Below, piece by piece: positions 25,933 through 34,132 of a DNA stretch of 64,000 nt. The position numbers were made by a program, and so were the translations under genes. The DNA comes from Paraconexibacter antarcticus. Its GTDB lineage: Bacteria; Actinomycetota; Thermoleophilia; Solirubrobacterales; Solirubrobacteraceae. Position 1 is the first letter of the stretch; the number at the start of each line of letters is the position of its first letter. The stretch covers positions 3,352,514 to 3,416,513 of the forward strand of contig NZ_CP098502.1 of NCBI RefSeq assembly GCF_024220175.1, written 5' to 3'. The notes beneath the pieces were generated by a model that saw only the letters and a list, made by a program, of their open reading frames with translations, searched no databases and was not told where the DNA came from.

Positions 25933-27044
25933 TCCTTGCCGCCGCCCACGGTCCGTCGCCCCTCTGGTACGCGAGCCGCGGGGCCGGCGCGATGCTGCTC
26001 GTCCTGCTCACGGTGAGCACCGTCCTCGGCGTCGCGGAGGTCCGCGGCCTGCACGCCCGGGGGCTGCCGCGGTTCACGGTCGCCGCCCTGCACCGCAGCG
26101 CGTCGCTCGGGGCGCTCGTGCTGCTCGTCGTCCACATCGTCACCGTGCTGCTGGACCCGTTCCCGAAGTTCGGGCTGCTCACGGCGGTCGTGCCGTTCGC
26201 CGGGAGCTACCGTCCGCTCTGGGTCGGGCTCGGCACGCTCGCCGCCGACCTGCTCGTCGTGCTCGTCGTCACGAGCGTCGTCCGCGCGCGCCTCGGCTAC
26301 GGGGCGTGGCGCGCCATCCACGTCGCCGCCGTCGTCTGCTGGCCGGCGGCCGTCCTGCACGGCCTCGGCACCGGCTCGGACGCGCAGGCCGCGTGGATGC
26401 AGGCGCTGACGGCGGCGTGCGTCCTCGCCGTCCTCGGGGCCGTCGCGGTCCGCGTCGCGCACCCCGGCCTCCCGCGCGCCGTCCGCGCCGGGCTGCCCGT
26501 CGCCGCGCTGCTCGCGGTCGGCGCCACCGTCGTCTGGGCGCAGCAGGGTCCCTTCGCACGCGGCTGGGCGCGCCGGGCGGGGACGCCCGAATCCGTCCTG
26601 GCCGCGTTCTCCGGCCCGCGCCCGCCCGCGGCCCTCGCGCGCCGGGCGCGCGGCCGCGCCTCCTCACGTCCGCGCCCCACGCCCGCCCCGGCGCCCTTCG
26701 ACGTCCCGCTCGCGGGCACGCTCCGCACCGGCCCCTCCTCCAGCGGCGAGCAGGTGGTCGACCTGCGGCTGCGGCTGCACGACGCCGCCGACCGCCGCCT
26801 GCGCGTGCGGATCGCCGGGAGCGCCGCCGAGAACGGCGGGATCGTCATGAGCCGCAGCGCCGTCACGTTCGGGCCGGCGGTGGCGCCCACGCGCTTCCGC
26901 GGCCGCCTGGAGCAGCTCGACGGCAACCACCTGGAGACCGTCGTGGGCGACGCGGCCGGCGCCGTCCTGCGCCTGCGGGTGGTCGTCTCCGTCGACGGTT
27001 CGGGCCACGTCGCCGGGCAGGTGACCGGGAGCCCGGTGCGATGA
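25929..27044 (+). CDS. Ferric-reductase-like cytochrome with extracytoplasmic domain
   Basis: A 371-residue membrane protein starting at GTG 25929. About six hydrophobic helices span residues 12-215. Histidines placed for two b haems are in ALHRSASLGALVLLVVHIV (helix 2) and AIHVAAVVCWPAAVLHGLG (helix 4), the pattern of the ferric-reductase-like transmembrane domain. After a Pro/Arg linker (about 235-260) a 110-residue beta-rich domain follows (PLAGTLRTGPSSSGEQVVDL, RLRVRIAGSAAENGG, LRLRVVVSVDGSGHVAG). It lacks the FAD/NADPH-binding domains of Nox-type reductases, so electrons must come from separate proteins, presumably the NuoF-like protein and ferredoxin encoded next. Confidence 0.85.
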   Translation: MILAAAHGPSPLWYASRGAGAMLLVLLTVSTVLGVAEVRGLHARGLPRFTVAALHRSASLGALVLLVVHIVTVLLDPFPKFGLLTAVVPFAGSYRPLWVGLGTLAADLLVVLVVTSVVRARLGYGAWRAIHVAAVVCWPAAVLHGLGTGSDAQAAWMQALTAACVLAVLGAVAVRVAHPGLPRAVRAGLPVAALLAVGATVVWAQQGPFARGWARRAGTPESVLAAFSGPRPPAALARRARGRASSRPRPTPAPAPFDVPLAGTLRTGPSSSGEQVVDLRLRLHDAADRRLRVRIAGSAAENGGIVMSRSAVTFGPAVAPTRFRGRLEQLDGNHLETVVGDAAGAVLRLRVVVSVDGSGHVAGQVTGSPVR

Positions 27045-28285
27045 CCCTGCCGCGGCTGCTGCTCGGCACGCAGGACGGCCGCGCGCTCACGCACGCCGAG
27101 CACGTCGGCGTGCACGGCCCGCTGCCCGCGGGCGACGTCTCCGCGGCCCTCGCCGCCGCCGGCCTGCGCGGTCGCGGCGGCGCCGCCTTCCCCACCGCCC
27201 GCAAGCTGCAGGCCGTGGCCGCGACGGCCGCGGCCGGTCGCCACCGCCCCGTCGTCCTCGTCAACGGCGCCGAGGGCGAGCCGATGAGCGCGAAGGACCG
27301 GACCCTCTGCGCGCGGACGCCGCACCTCGTCCTCGACGGGGCGCAGGCGGCGGCGGCCGCGATCGGCGCCCGCCGCGTCACCGTCGCGCTGCCGCGCGCG
27401 GCGACCGACGCGCTGGACGCGATGCGCACCGCGGTGCACGAGCGCCCCGGCGGCGGCCCCGCGATCACGGTCACCGCCGTCCCGGTCGCCTACCTCGCCG
27501 GCGAGGAGAGCGCGCTCATCCGCCATCTCGACGGCGGCCCGCTGAAGCCGACGGTCGTCCCGCCGCGTCCGGCCGAGCGCGGGCTGGGACGACGGCCGAC
27601 GCTCGTCCAGAACCCGGAGACGCTCGCCCACGTCGGACTCGTCGCGCGCCACGGGGCGGCCTGGTTCCGCGAGGCGGGCACGGCGGCCGACCCCGGATCG
27701 GTGCTCGTCTCCCTCGCCGGCGACGTCGTGGCGCCGGGCGTCTACGAGGTCGACCGCCGCATGCGCCTGGCCGAGCTCACGGGGATGCCCGCCGGGCGCG
27801 GGGGACCGCGCGCCGTGCTCGTCGGCGGCTACCACGGGACCTGGCTGGGCCCTGACGAGCTCGCGGGCCTGACGCTCGCCGCCGAGGACCTCGCGGCGCA
27901 CGGGGCGACGCTCGCCGCCGGGGTCATCGCCGTCCTCGGGCCGAAGAGTTGCCCGGTGCGGGAGCTCGCGAACGTCGCCGGGTGGCTCGCCGCCCAGAGC
28001 GCCGGCCAGTGCGGCCCGTGCGCGAACGGGCTGCCCGCGATCGCGACGCGGCTCGCGGCCGTCGCGGATGGCCGGGCGCCCTCCGGCAGCGCCGCCGACC
28101 TGGACCGCTGGACGCGCCTGATCACCGGCCGCGGCGCGTGCCACCTGCCCGACGGCGCCGCGCGGCTCGTCCGCAGCGGCCTGCGCGCCTTCGCGCCCGA
28201 GGTGGCCGAGCATGCCCGGCGAGGGCCGTGCGCGGCCTGCCGCCGGCCGCCCGTCCTGCGCGTCGCGTCCCGGGTGGCCGCATGA
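27041..28285 (+). CDS. NuoF-like NAD(P)H-binding flavo-iron-sulfur protein
   Basis: A 414-residue homologue of the 51-kDa subunit of complex I. It has the FMN/NADH site GLRGRGGAAFPTARKLQ (about residues 42-58), VNGAEGEPMSAKDR, an SLBB-type region (SLAGDVVAPGVYEVD, about residues 223-237) and the C-terminal 4Fe-4S site SAGQCGPCANG...GRGACHLPDG with three visible ligands plus a last Cys pair near CAACRRPP. No other Nuo subunits are near. It likely oxidises NAD(P)H and hands electrons to the ferredoxin and on to the membrane cytochrome. ATG 27041 overlaps the previous stop by four bases. Confidence 0.88.
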   Translation: MTLPRLLLGTQDGRALTHAEHVGVHGPLPAGDVSAALAAAGLRGRGGAAFPTARKLQAVAATAAAGRHRPVVLVNGAEGEPMSAKDRTLCARTPHLVLDGAQAAAAAIGARRVTVALPRAATDALDAMRTAVHERPGGGPAITVTAVPVAYLAGEESALIRHLDGGPLKPTVVPPRPAERGLGRRPTLVQNPETLAHVGLVARHGAAWFREAGTAADPGSVLVSLAGDVVAPGVYEVDRRMRLAELTGMPAGRGGPRAVLVGGYHGTWLGPDELAGLTLAAEDLAAHGATLAAGVIAVLGPKSCPVRELANVAGWLAAQSAGQCGPCANGLPAIATRLAAVADGRAPSGSAADLDRWTRLITGRGACHLPDGAARLVRSGLRAFAPEVAEHARRGPCAACRRPPVLRVASRVAA

Positions 28286-28497
28286 GCCGCGACGAGGTGC
28301 TCGTCCTCGACCCGATCGGCTGCGCGGGTCACGGCCTCTGCGCCGAGCTGCTTCCCGAGTGGATCACCCTCGACGAGTGGGGTTACCCGATCCTGCGGCC
28401 CGAGGCGATCCCGCCGGAGCTGCTGCCGCACGCCCGCCGGGCGGTCGCGGCGTGCCCGAAGCTCGCGCTGAGGCTCCGGGCGCTCAGCGCTTCGTGA
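28282..28497 (+). CDS. Small [3Fe-4S]-type ferredoxin
   Basis: A 71-residue ferredoxin. Cysteines at positions 14 and 20 (IGCAGHGLCAELLPE) and a C-P near residue 59 (VAACPKLALRL) make the CX5C...CP set of [3Fe-4S] ferredoxins that often partner P450s; a fourth ligand position is replaced by Gly/His. The last gene of the five-gene redox operon, it overlaps the NuoF-like gene by four bases. Its 3' end overlaps the 3' end of the convergent helicase gene by 14 bases. Confidence 0.88.
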   Translation: MSRDEVLVLDPIGCAGHGLCAELLPEWITLDEWGYPILRPEAIPPELLPHARRAVAACPKLALRLRALSAS

Positions 28498-31339
28498 TCG
28501 GCGCGTAGTCGGCCATGAGCTTGCGCTCGGAGCCGTCGGAGGCGAAGCGGACGACGACGACGCCGCCGCTCTCCACCCCGGTCACGACGCCGTCGCCGAA
28601 CGCGGCGTGGACGACGTCGTCCCCCATGCGGAAGGACGGGGTCGCGCCGGATTCGTTGCCCCACGTCTGGCCGGAGCGGCTGCCGCTGCCGGACGCGGAT
28701 CCGATCGCGCCGCCCGACCACGAGGAGATCGCGCGAGGGCGCGGGGCACCGGACGCGACGCTCGCCGCCCCCCAGCCGGACGCGGTCCCCTGCCGGTCGA
28801 CGAGGTCCGGCGGCAGCTCGGCGAGGAATCGGCTCGGCAGCCCGTAGTTCGGTGCGCCGCCGAACACGGCCCGGCGCCGGGCGTGGGTGAGCGTCAGCGA
28901 CCGCATCGCGCGGGTGATGCCGACGTACATGAGGCGGCGCTCCTCCTCGAGTGTCCCCTCCTCGATCGAGCGCGAGTGCGGGAAGACGCCCTCCTCGCAG
29001 CCGATGAGGTAGACGATCGGGTACTCCAGGCCCTTCGCGTTGTGGAGCGTCATGAGGGTGACCATGCCCTCGTCGTCCTGCCGGGTGTCCGCGTCGGCGA
29101 CGAGCGAGACCTGCTGCAGGAAGACGTCGACCGTGTCCTCGAGCTCGGGGTCCTGCGCGGTCGCGTGGTCGAACTCGCGGGCGACCTCGACGAGCTCCTG
29201 GAGGTTCTCGGTGCGGCCCTGCGCCTCGATCGTCCGCTCGGCCTCGAGCGCCTCGAGGTAGCCCGTCTCGCTGAGGACCGCCTCGAGGAGGTCACCGACC
29301 GGGATGCCGTCGTCCATCCGCGCGCGCAGCCCGTTCATCGTGTCCATGAAGCGGCCGAGCGCCTTGACCGCCGCCGTGCCGAGGCCGGGGACGCCCATGG
29401 GGTCCTCCGCCGCCTCCCACACGGGGATGCCCATCGTCGCCGCGTGGCTGATGACCCGCGAGAGCGACGTCTGCCCGATGCCGCGGCGCGGCGAGTTCGC
29501 CACGCGCGTGAACGAGACGACGTCCTGCCCGTTGCCGAGGATCGTCAGGTACGCGATCGCGTCCTTGATCTCGGCCCGCTCGTAGAACTTCGTGCCGCCG
29601 ATGACCTGGTAGGCGATCTCGCGCCGCACGAGCGTGTCCTCGATGACCCGGGACTGCGCGTTCGTCCGGTAGAAGATCGCGATCTCCGCCCGCGAGACGC
29701 CCTCGTCGACGAGCCGCTCGATCTCCCCGACGACGTACCGCGCCTCCGCGTGCTCGTCGTCGAGCTCACGGACGACGATCGGGTCGCCGTCCCCCTGGTC
29801 GGTCCAGAGCGTCTTCGGGATCTGGCTGCGGTTGTGACCGATGATCGCGTTCGCCGCGCTGAGGATCGTCTGGTTCGAGCGGTAGTTCTGCTCGAGCTTC
29901 ACCTGCGTCGCGGAGGGGTAATCGTCCTGGAAGTTCAGGATGTTCGAGATGTCGGCGCCGCGGAAGGAGTAGACGGAGTTGTGCGTGACGATCCCGCCGG
30001 CGACGAAGTTGTGGGTGTGCTCGACGTCGATGTCGTAGACGGGTGCGTCGAGGACGACCGTCCCGACGGACGTGACCGCGTCGAGCGCCCCGTCCTCCGC
30101 GAACATGACCATGCCCGGGCGCACGTCGCGCGCGGGCAGGAACGGCAGCACGCCGTCGGCGCCCGCGCCGAGCCGGGCCAGGTGACGGACGACGCCGTGC
30201 GTCCGGCCGCGGACCGCGTCGACCACCCGGACCATCGTCCCGGCACCGGGCGTCGATCTTCCCCCCTCACCGGGGTGGATGATCGACGCTCGGGCGGCTT
30301 CGGCGTCCGCGGTGCCCCGCGCGAACCCGGCGAAGTGGGTGTGCTCGGGCGTCGACACGACGCATCGGCCGCTCGCCAGCGTGATCGCGACGCCGTCGCG
30401 GCGGCGTGACGCCGACGTGCGAAGGACGGTCGCCGGGCCGAACACCCCCTCGCCGTGGCATGACTGCACGTGGTCACCCACGGCGACCGCCTCGATCGGC
30501 CGCCGCGTCCCGTCCGCCATCGTGACGAGCGTCCCCTCCGCGAGGCACTGCCCGTCGTCACCCACCACCATGAGGTTCTGCGGCGAGTCCGGCGCGTCCC
30601 CCGCCAGTAGCTGCAGGAGCCGGTACTGGGCGTGGTTCGTGTCCTGGTACTCGTCGACGAGGATGTGGCGGAAGGTCGCCTGGTAGCGGGCGCGGACCTC
30701 CGGGAAGAGCTCGAGGACGGCGACGACGTTGTTCAGGAGGTCGTCGAAGTCCATCGCGTTCATCGCGTGCAGCTGCGACTGGTACAGCGTGTAGACCTCG
30801 CCGATCGTCTGCTCGTAGTAGCCGCCGGTGAGCTGCTTGTAGGCGTCCGGGTCGCGGAGCTTGTTCTTCGCGTCGGAGATCTGGTGCAGGACCGCGGCGG
30901 GCGTGAAGCGCTTGCTGTCGAGGTCGAGCTCGTCGAGGCAGCGCTTGACGAGGCGCTTGGAGTCCGCCGTGTCGTAGATCGTGAACTGGCGGGTGTAGCC
31001 CAGGCGCGGCGCCTCGCTGCGCAGGATGCGCACGCACGCGGCGTGGAACGTCATGACCCACATCGAGCGGACCGAGTGGCCGAGGAGCAGGCCGACGCGC
31101 TCGCGCATCTCCTGGGCGGCCTTGTTCGTGAACGTGATGGCGAGGATCTCGCCCGGCCGCGCCTGCTGGGTGCCGATGAGGTAGGCGATGCGGTGCGTGA
31201 GGACGCGGGTCTTGCCCGACCCGGCGCCGGCGAGCACGAGCAGCGGGCCCTCGCCGTGGACGACGGCCTGCCGCTGGGGGTCGTTCAGACCCTCGAGCAG
31301 GGTCTCGAGGTGGCTGGCGGGGGCGGCATCGGGCACCAC
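28484..31339 (-). CDS. UvrD/PcrA-type DNA helicase, intein-containing precursor
   Basis: A superfamily 1A helicase of 951 residues, 761 after splicing. Motif I is LVLAGAGSGKTRVLTHR (about residue 35), motif Ia ITFTNKAAQEM, motif II LVDEYQDTNHAQY, motif III VVGDDGQ|SVYSFRGAD split by the intein, motif IV LEQNYRSNQTIL, motif V TLHNAKGLEYPIVYL and motif VI EERRLMYVGITRAM. The end GDDVVHAAFGDGVVTG is the PcrA-type C-terminal Tudor-like domain. It unwinds DNA 3' to 5' in repair. Two GTG starts (31339, 31336) are possible. Motif III has Gly where GDDDQ is usual. It begins 78 bases from the divergent queuosine-salvage gene. Confidence 0.93.
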   Translation of the reverse strand: MVPDAAPASHLETLLEGLNDPQRQAVVHGEGPLLVLAGAGSGKTRVLTHRIAYLIGTQQARPGEILAITFTNKAAQEMRERVGLLLGHSVRSMWVMTFHAACVRILRSEAPRLGYTRQFTIYDTADSKRLVKRCLDELDLDSKRFTPAAVLHQISDAKNKLRDPDAYKQLTGGYYEQTIGEVYTLYQSQLHAMNAMDFDDLLNNVVAVLELFPEVRARYQATFRHILVDEYQDTNHAQYRLLQLLAGDAPDSPQNLMVVGDDGQCLAEGTLVTMADGTRRPIEAVAVGDHVQSCHGEGVFGPATVLRTSASRRRDGVAITLASGRCVVSTPEHTHFAGFARGTADAEAARASIIHPGEGGRSTPGAGTMVRVVDAVRGRTHGVVRHLARLGAGADGVLPFLPARDVRPGMVMFAEDGALDAVTSVGTVVLDAPVYDIDVEHTHNFVAGGIVTHNSVYSFRGADISNILNFQDDYPSATQVKLEQNYRSNQTILSAANAIIGHNRSQIPKTLWTDQGDGDPIVVRELDDEHAEARYVVGEIERLVDEGVSRAEIAIFYRTNAQSRVIEDTLVRREIAYQVIGGTKFYERAEIKDAIAYLTILGNGQDVVSFTRVANSPRRGIGQTSLSRVISHAATMGIPVWEAAEDPMGVPGLGTAAVKALGRFMDTMNGLRARMDDGIPVGDLLEAVLSETGYLEALEAERTIEAQGRTENLQELVEVAREFDHATAQDPELEDTVDVFLQQVSLVADADTRQDDEGMVTLMTLHNAKGLEYPIVYLIGCEEGVFPHSRSIEEGTLEEERRLMYVGITRAMRSLTLTHARRRAVFGGAPNYGLPSRFLAELPPDLVDRQGTASGWGAASVASGAPRPRAISSWSGGAIGSASGSGSRSGQTWGNESGATPSFRMGDDVVHAAFGDGVVTGVESGGVVVVRFASDGSERKLMADYAPITKR
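29978..30547 (-). other. Mini-intein in UvrD/PcrA helicase (190 residues)
   Basis: An in-frame splicing element without a homing endonuclease. Block A is CLAEGTLVTMADGTRRP, block B VVSTPEHTHFAGF with TxxH, block F YDIDVEHTHNFVAGG and block G GIVTHN followed by Ser+1 of the helicase. Cys1, the His-Asn end and Ser+1 are all present, so it should splice. It interrupts helicase motif III between Gln and Ser, the coupling motif that contacts ATP and DNA. The middle (residues about 80-130) is a short Arg/Gly/Ala-rich linker where an endonuclease domain would sit, so it looks like a degenerate full intein. Confidence 0.93.
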
Positions 31340-31417
31340 CCCCAGGATACGAGTCCGCCCGGCGGCGCCGGGCCCCCGCCGCGTCCCCGCCCGGGGCGCC
31401 CCGTAACCTCCCGCCCG

Positions 31418-32326
31418 ATGGCCCTCCGCCTGACCGACACGGTCCGCGACCACTGCGCCGCCGTCACCGCGGCCGCGACGGCCGTCCGCATCGACGAGGC
31501 CGCGCTCGAGCGGATCGCCGCCGGCGCCTGGGACGTCGTCGACCCGGGCCTCGACGCGCGGCGCCACCTCCTCGACGGCGAGCCCGAGGACATCGCGATG
31601 GCGATGCTCATCGCCGACGCGATCAACTTCGGGTCGGGCTGGTTCCCGACGCTGCGCAAGCGGGTGGACCCGGCGACGGGCCGGACGCTGTCGGGCTCGA
31701 TCACGATCGCCTGGGCGCTCGCCGACCACCACCGCGCCCACGGCGTGTGGACCGCGACCGAGCTCCAGGCGACCCGCGCGGACGCGCTCGCGGCCCTCCT
31801 CGGCCAGCGCCCCGACCACGAGCTCATGAGCCTCTACGCCCAGGCGCTGCGCTCGCTCGGCGCCTTCGTCGGCGGCCGCGGCGCGCTCGGCGTCATCGCG
31901 GACGCACGTGGCTCCGCGGACCGCCTCGCGCGGTCGCTCGCCGACGGCATGGCCCTCTTCGCCGACACCGGCTTCTACAAGCGCGCCCAGATCACCGCGA
32001 ACGACCTCGCGCTCGCGGGGGTGGCGACATTCACCGACCTCGACGACCTGACGATCTTCGCCGACAACCTCGTCCCCCACGTCCTGCGCTGCGAGGGCGT
32101 GCTCGTCTATGACCCGGCGCTCGCCGCCCACATCGACGCCGGCCGGACGCTCCCGCTCGGGGGTGCCGAGCGCGAGATCCGCGCCGCCGCCCTCGTCGCC
32201 TGTGAGCGCCTCGCCCCGGCGCTCGGCGTCCCGCCGCGCGTCCTCGACACGTGGCTGTGGAACCGCGGCCAGGACCCGGCGATCAAGGCCCGTCCGCGGC
32301 ATCGCTGCCGCTGCGTCTTCTACTGA
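31418..32326 (+). CDS. Queuosine salvage nucleosidase (QNG1/DUF2419 family)
   Basis: A 302-residue protein matching the queuosine 5'-phosphate N-glycosylase family that frees queuine for tRNA modification. Signatures include ADAINFGSGWFPTLRK (about residue 68), FADTGFYKRAQITANDLAL, the catalytic-region DDLTIFADNLVPHVLRCEG (about residues 208-226) and the terminal WNRGQDPAIKARPRHRCRC. The family is best known from eukaryotes and occurs in scattered bacteria. No tgt or queuosine synthesis gene is in the window. The ATG at 31418 has no strong Shine-Dalgarno, and the gene diverges from the helicase gene. Confidence 0.85.
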   Translation: MALRLTDTVRDHCAAVTAAATAVRIDEAALERIAAGAWDVVDPGLDARRHLLDGEPEDIAMAMLIADAINFGSGWFPTLRKRVDPATGRTLSGSITIAWALADHHRAHGVWTATELQATRADALAALLGQRPDHELMSLYAQALRSLGAFVGGRGALGVIADARGSADRLARSLADGMALFADTGFYKRAQITANDLALAGVATFTDLDDLTIFADNLVPHVLRCEGVLVYDPALAAHIDAGRTLPLGGAEREIRAAALVACERLAPALGVPPRVLDTWLWNRGQDPAIKARPRHRCRCVFY

Positions 32327-32374
32327 GCGCGGCCCGTGGTTGACGGTCCGCCCCGCACGGCGGATGCTCTGCCC

Positions 32375-32710
32375 ATGGCGACCGTGCCGGCGAGCGAGCG
32401 ACGCAGCAGCCCCCGGATGGCGGTTGCGCTCGACGTGCGCCTGAAGCGGAAGGTCGGGAACCCCGTGAGCGTGCAGACCCTCGACCTCGGCGCCGGCGGC
32501 GCCCGCTTCGTCAGCGCCCGCCCGCTGCGGGTCGACGAGGAGCTGCACTTCGACCTTGACCTGCCCGTGACCGGCCGCCACGTGGCCGGGACCGCCCGCG
32601 TGCTGCGCCAGCACCCGAACAGCGCCTACGCCCTGCGGTTCGAGCACATCGGGCCGGACGCCCTCCTCGAGCTGCAGGCTGCCGTCGCGGCCGTCGGCTC
32701 GTTCGCCTGA
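32375..32710 (+). CDS. PilZ-domain protein (c-di-GMP receptor candidate)
   Basis: A 111-residue single-domain protein. The c-di-GMP-binding RxxxR box is in ERRSSPRMAVAL (about residues 8-19), and the second motif is LDLGAGGARFVS, close to D/NxSxxG with Gly for Ser. The rest is a six-stranded barrel pattern (HFDLDLPVTG, VAGTARVLRQH, YALRFEHIG). PilZ proteins relay c-di-GMP to a partner; none is fused here. The window also holds a GGDEF-EAL enzyme and a c-di-GMP riboswitch. ATG 32375 is chosen over an upstream GTG because homology starts there. Confidence 0.82.
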   Translation: MATVPASERRSSPRMAVALDVRLKRKVGNPVSVQTLDLGAGGARFVSARPLRVDEELHFDLDLPVTGRHVAGTARVLRQHPNSAYALRFEHIGPDALLELQAAVAAVGSFA

Positions 32711-32728
32711 GGTCCCGTCCCGCCGGGG

Positions 32729-33478
32729 TCAGCCGCCGGCGGGATTCGGCCCGCGGACGGCGCGGAGCCTGCGGACCTCGGCGGCGTTCGCGGCCGCGTC
32801 CGCCTCGGGCCCGCCGAGCTCGCCGACCGCTGCCTCGAGCGCCGCGAGCCGGCCGCTGAGCGCGCGCAGCGCGTCGGAGATCGGGTCGGGCAGGTGGATC
32901 CAGTCGGCGTCCGGGCCCTCGGGGCGACGACCGTCGACCCGCACCGGGTGCCCCGGGTTGCCGACGACGGTCGCGTTCGGCGGGACGTCCTTGATGACGA
33001 CGGTGTTCGCCCCGATCTTCGCGCCGTGCCCGACGGTGATCGGGCCGAGGAGCTTCGCGCCCGAGCCGATCGTGACGTTGTCCTGGACGGTCGGATGGCG
33101 CTTGCCGGTCGCGAAGCCCGTGCCGCCGAGCGTCACCCCCTGGTAGAGCGTGACGTTCGCCCCGATCTCCGCGGTCTCCCCGATGACGACGCCCATGCCG
33201 TGGTCGATGAAGAGCCCGTCGCCGATGCGGGCGGCCGGATGGATCTCGACGCCGGTCACCGACCGCGTGACCATCGCGATCCCGCGCGGGACGATCGGCA
33301 CGTGCAGGCCGTCGAGCGCGTGGGCGACGCGGTGCGCGAGCAGCGCGTGCACGCCGGGCCACGCCGCCAGCACCTCGACCGAGCTCACCCCGCGGGCCGC
33401 GGGGTCGCGGGCGTGGGCGGCGGCGACGTCCTTGCGGATCTCCCCCGCCACACGGGCGATGGTGCGCAGACCGAACAT
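32729..33478 (-). CDS. cysE: Serine O-acetyltransferase
   Basis: A 249-residue left-handed beta-helix acetyltransferase. The N-terminal helical part (MFGLRTIARVAGEIRKDVAA) is short; the hexapeptide domain has GVEIHPAARIGDGLFIDHG (about residues 75-93), VVIGETAEIGANVTLYQG, GTGFATGKRHP, and KVGNPGHPVR-like VVGNPGHPVRVDG. It acetylates serine for cysteine synthesis. A 60-residue charged, helix-prone C-terminal extension (SGRLAALEAAVGELGG...) is longer than usual and may oligomerise. The partner cysK lies 650 bases upstream on the same strand, with an unrelated hydrolase gene on the other strand between. Confidence 0.93.
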   Translation of the reverse strand: MFGLRTIARVAGEIRKDVAAAHARDPAARGVSSVEVLAAWPGVHALLAHRVAHALDGLHVPIVPRGIAMVTRSVTGVEIHPAARIGDGLFIDHGMGVVIGETAEIGANVTLYQGVTLGGTGFATGKRHPTVQDNVTIGSGAKLLGPITVGHGAKIGANTVVIKDVPPNATVVGNPGHPVRVDGRRPEGPDADWIHLPDPISDALRALSGRLAALEAAVGELGGPEADAAANAAEVRRLRAVRGPNPAGG

Positions 33479-33518
33479 GTCCGGAAAGCGTAGCGGTGCG
33501 CGATACTGGCCCTGCCGC

Positions 33519-34118
33519 ATGACCCCGCCCCGTGTCCTCATCCTGCACGGCTGGCACGGCTCGCCGCCCGGACACTGGCAGCACTGGCTGGCCGGCGAGC
33601 TCCGCGCGGCGGGCGCCGCCGTCCGCTTCCCCGCCCTTCCGGCGTGCGACACCCCGTGCCCCGACCGCTGGGGCGCGGCGCTGCACCCGGAGCTCGCGGC
33701 GCTCGCCGCCCTCCCCGGCGGCGGCGAGCGCGTCGTCTGCTGCCACTCGCTCGGCTGCGTCCTGTGGTTCCGCGAGGCGCACCGCCTCGCGCCCGCGCAC
33801 CGCGTCGACCGAGTCGTGCTCGTCGCCCCGCCGTGCCCGGGGTCGGCCGTGCCGGAGCTCGCCCGCTTCTACCCCACCCGGGCGCAGCGCGAGGACGTCC
33901 TCGGCGCCGCCCGCGACGAGACGCTGCTCGTCTGCTCGGACGACGACCCCTACTGCCCCGGGACCGGCGCGGCCGAGCACTGGGGCCGCCCGCTTGGCCT
34001 CGAGCCGGACGTGCTGCCGGGCCAGGGCCACCTGAACATCGAGGCCGGTTACGGCCCGTGGCCGGCGATGGCGGACTGGGTCCTCGGGCGCCGCGAGCGC
34101 CTCGCCGCCGCGGCCTGA
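33519..34118 (+). CDS. RBBP9/YdeN-type alpha/beta hydrolase
   Basis: A 199-residue serine-hydrolase-like protein: LILHGWHGSPPGHWQHWL at the N terminus, nucleophile elbow VVCCHSLGCVLW (Ser about residue 78), Asp in CSDDDPYCP (about residue 146) and His in PGQGHLNIEAGYGPWP. This is the layout of the RBBP9/YdeN family, whose substrates are mostly unknown. The ATG at 33519 is 40 bases from the divergent cysE start. It converges on cysK with 14 bases between the stops. Confidence 0.85.
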   Translation: MTPPRVLILHGWHGSPPGHWQHWLAGELRAAGAAVRFPALPACDTPCPDRWGAALHPELAALAALPGGGERVVCCHSLGCVLWFREAHRLAPAHRVDRVVLVAPPCPGSAVPELARFYPTRAQREDVLGAARDETLLVCSDDDPYCPGTGAAEHWGRPLGLEPDVLPGQGHLNIEAGYGPWPAMADWVLGRRERLAAAA

Positions 34119-34132
34119 CGCCGCGCCCGGGC

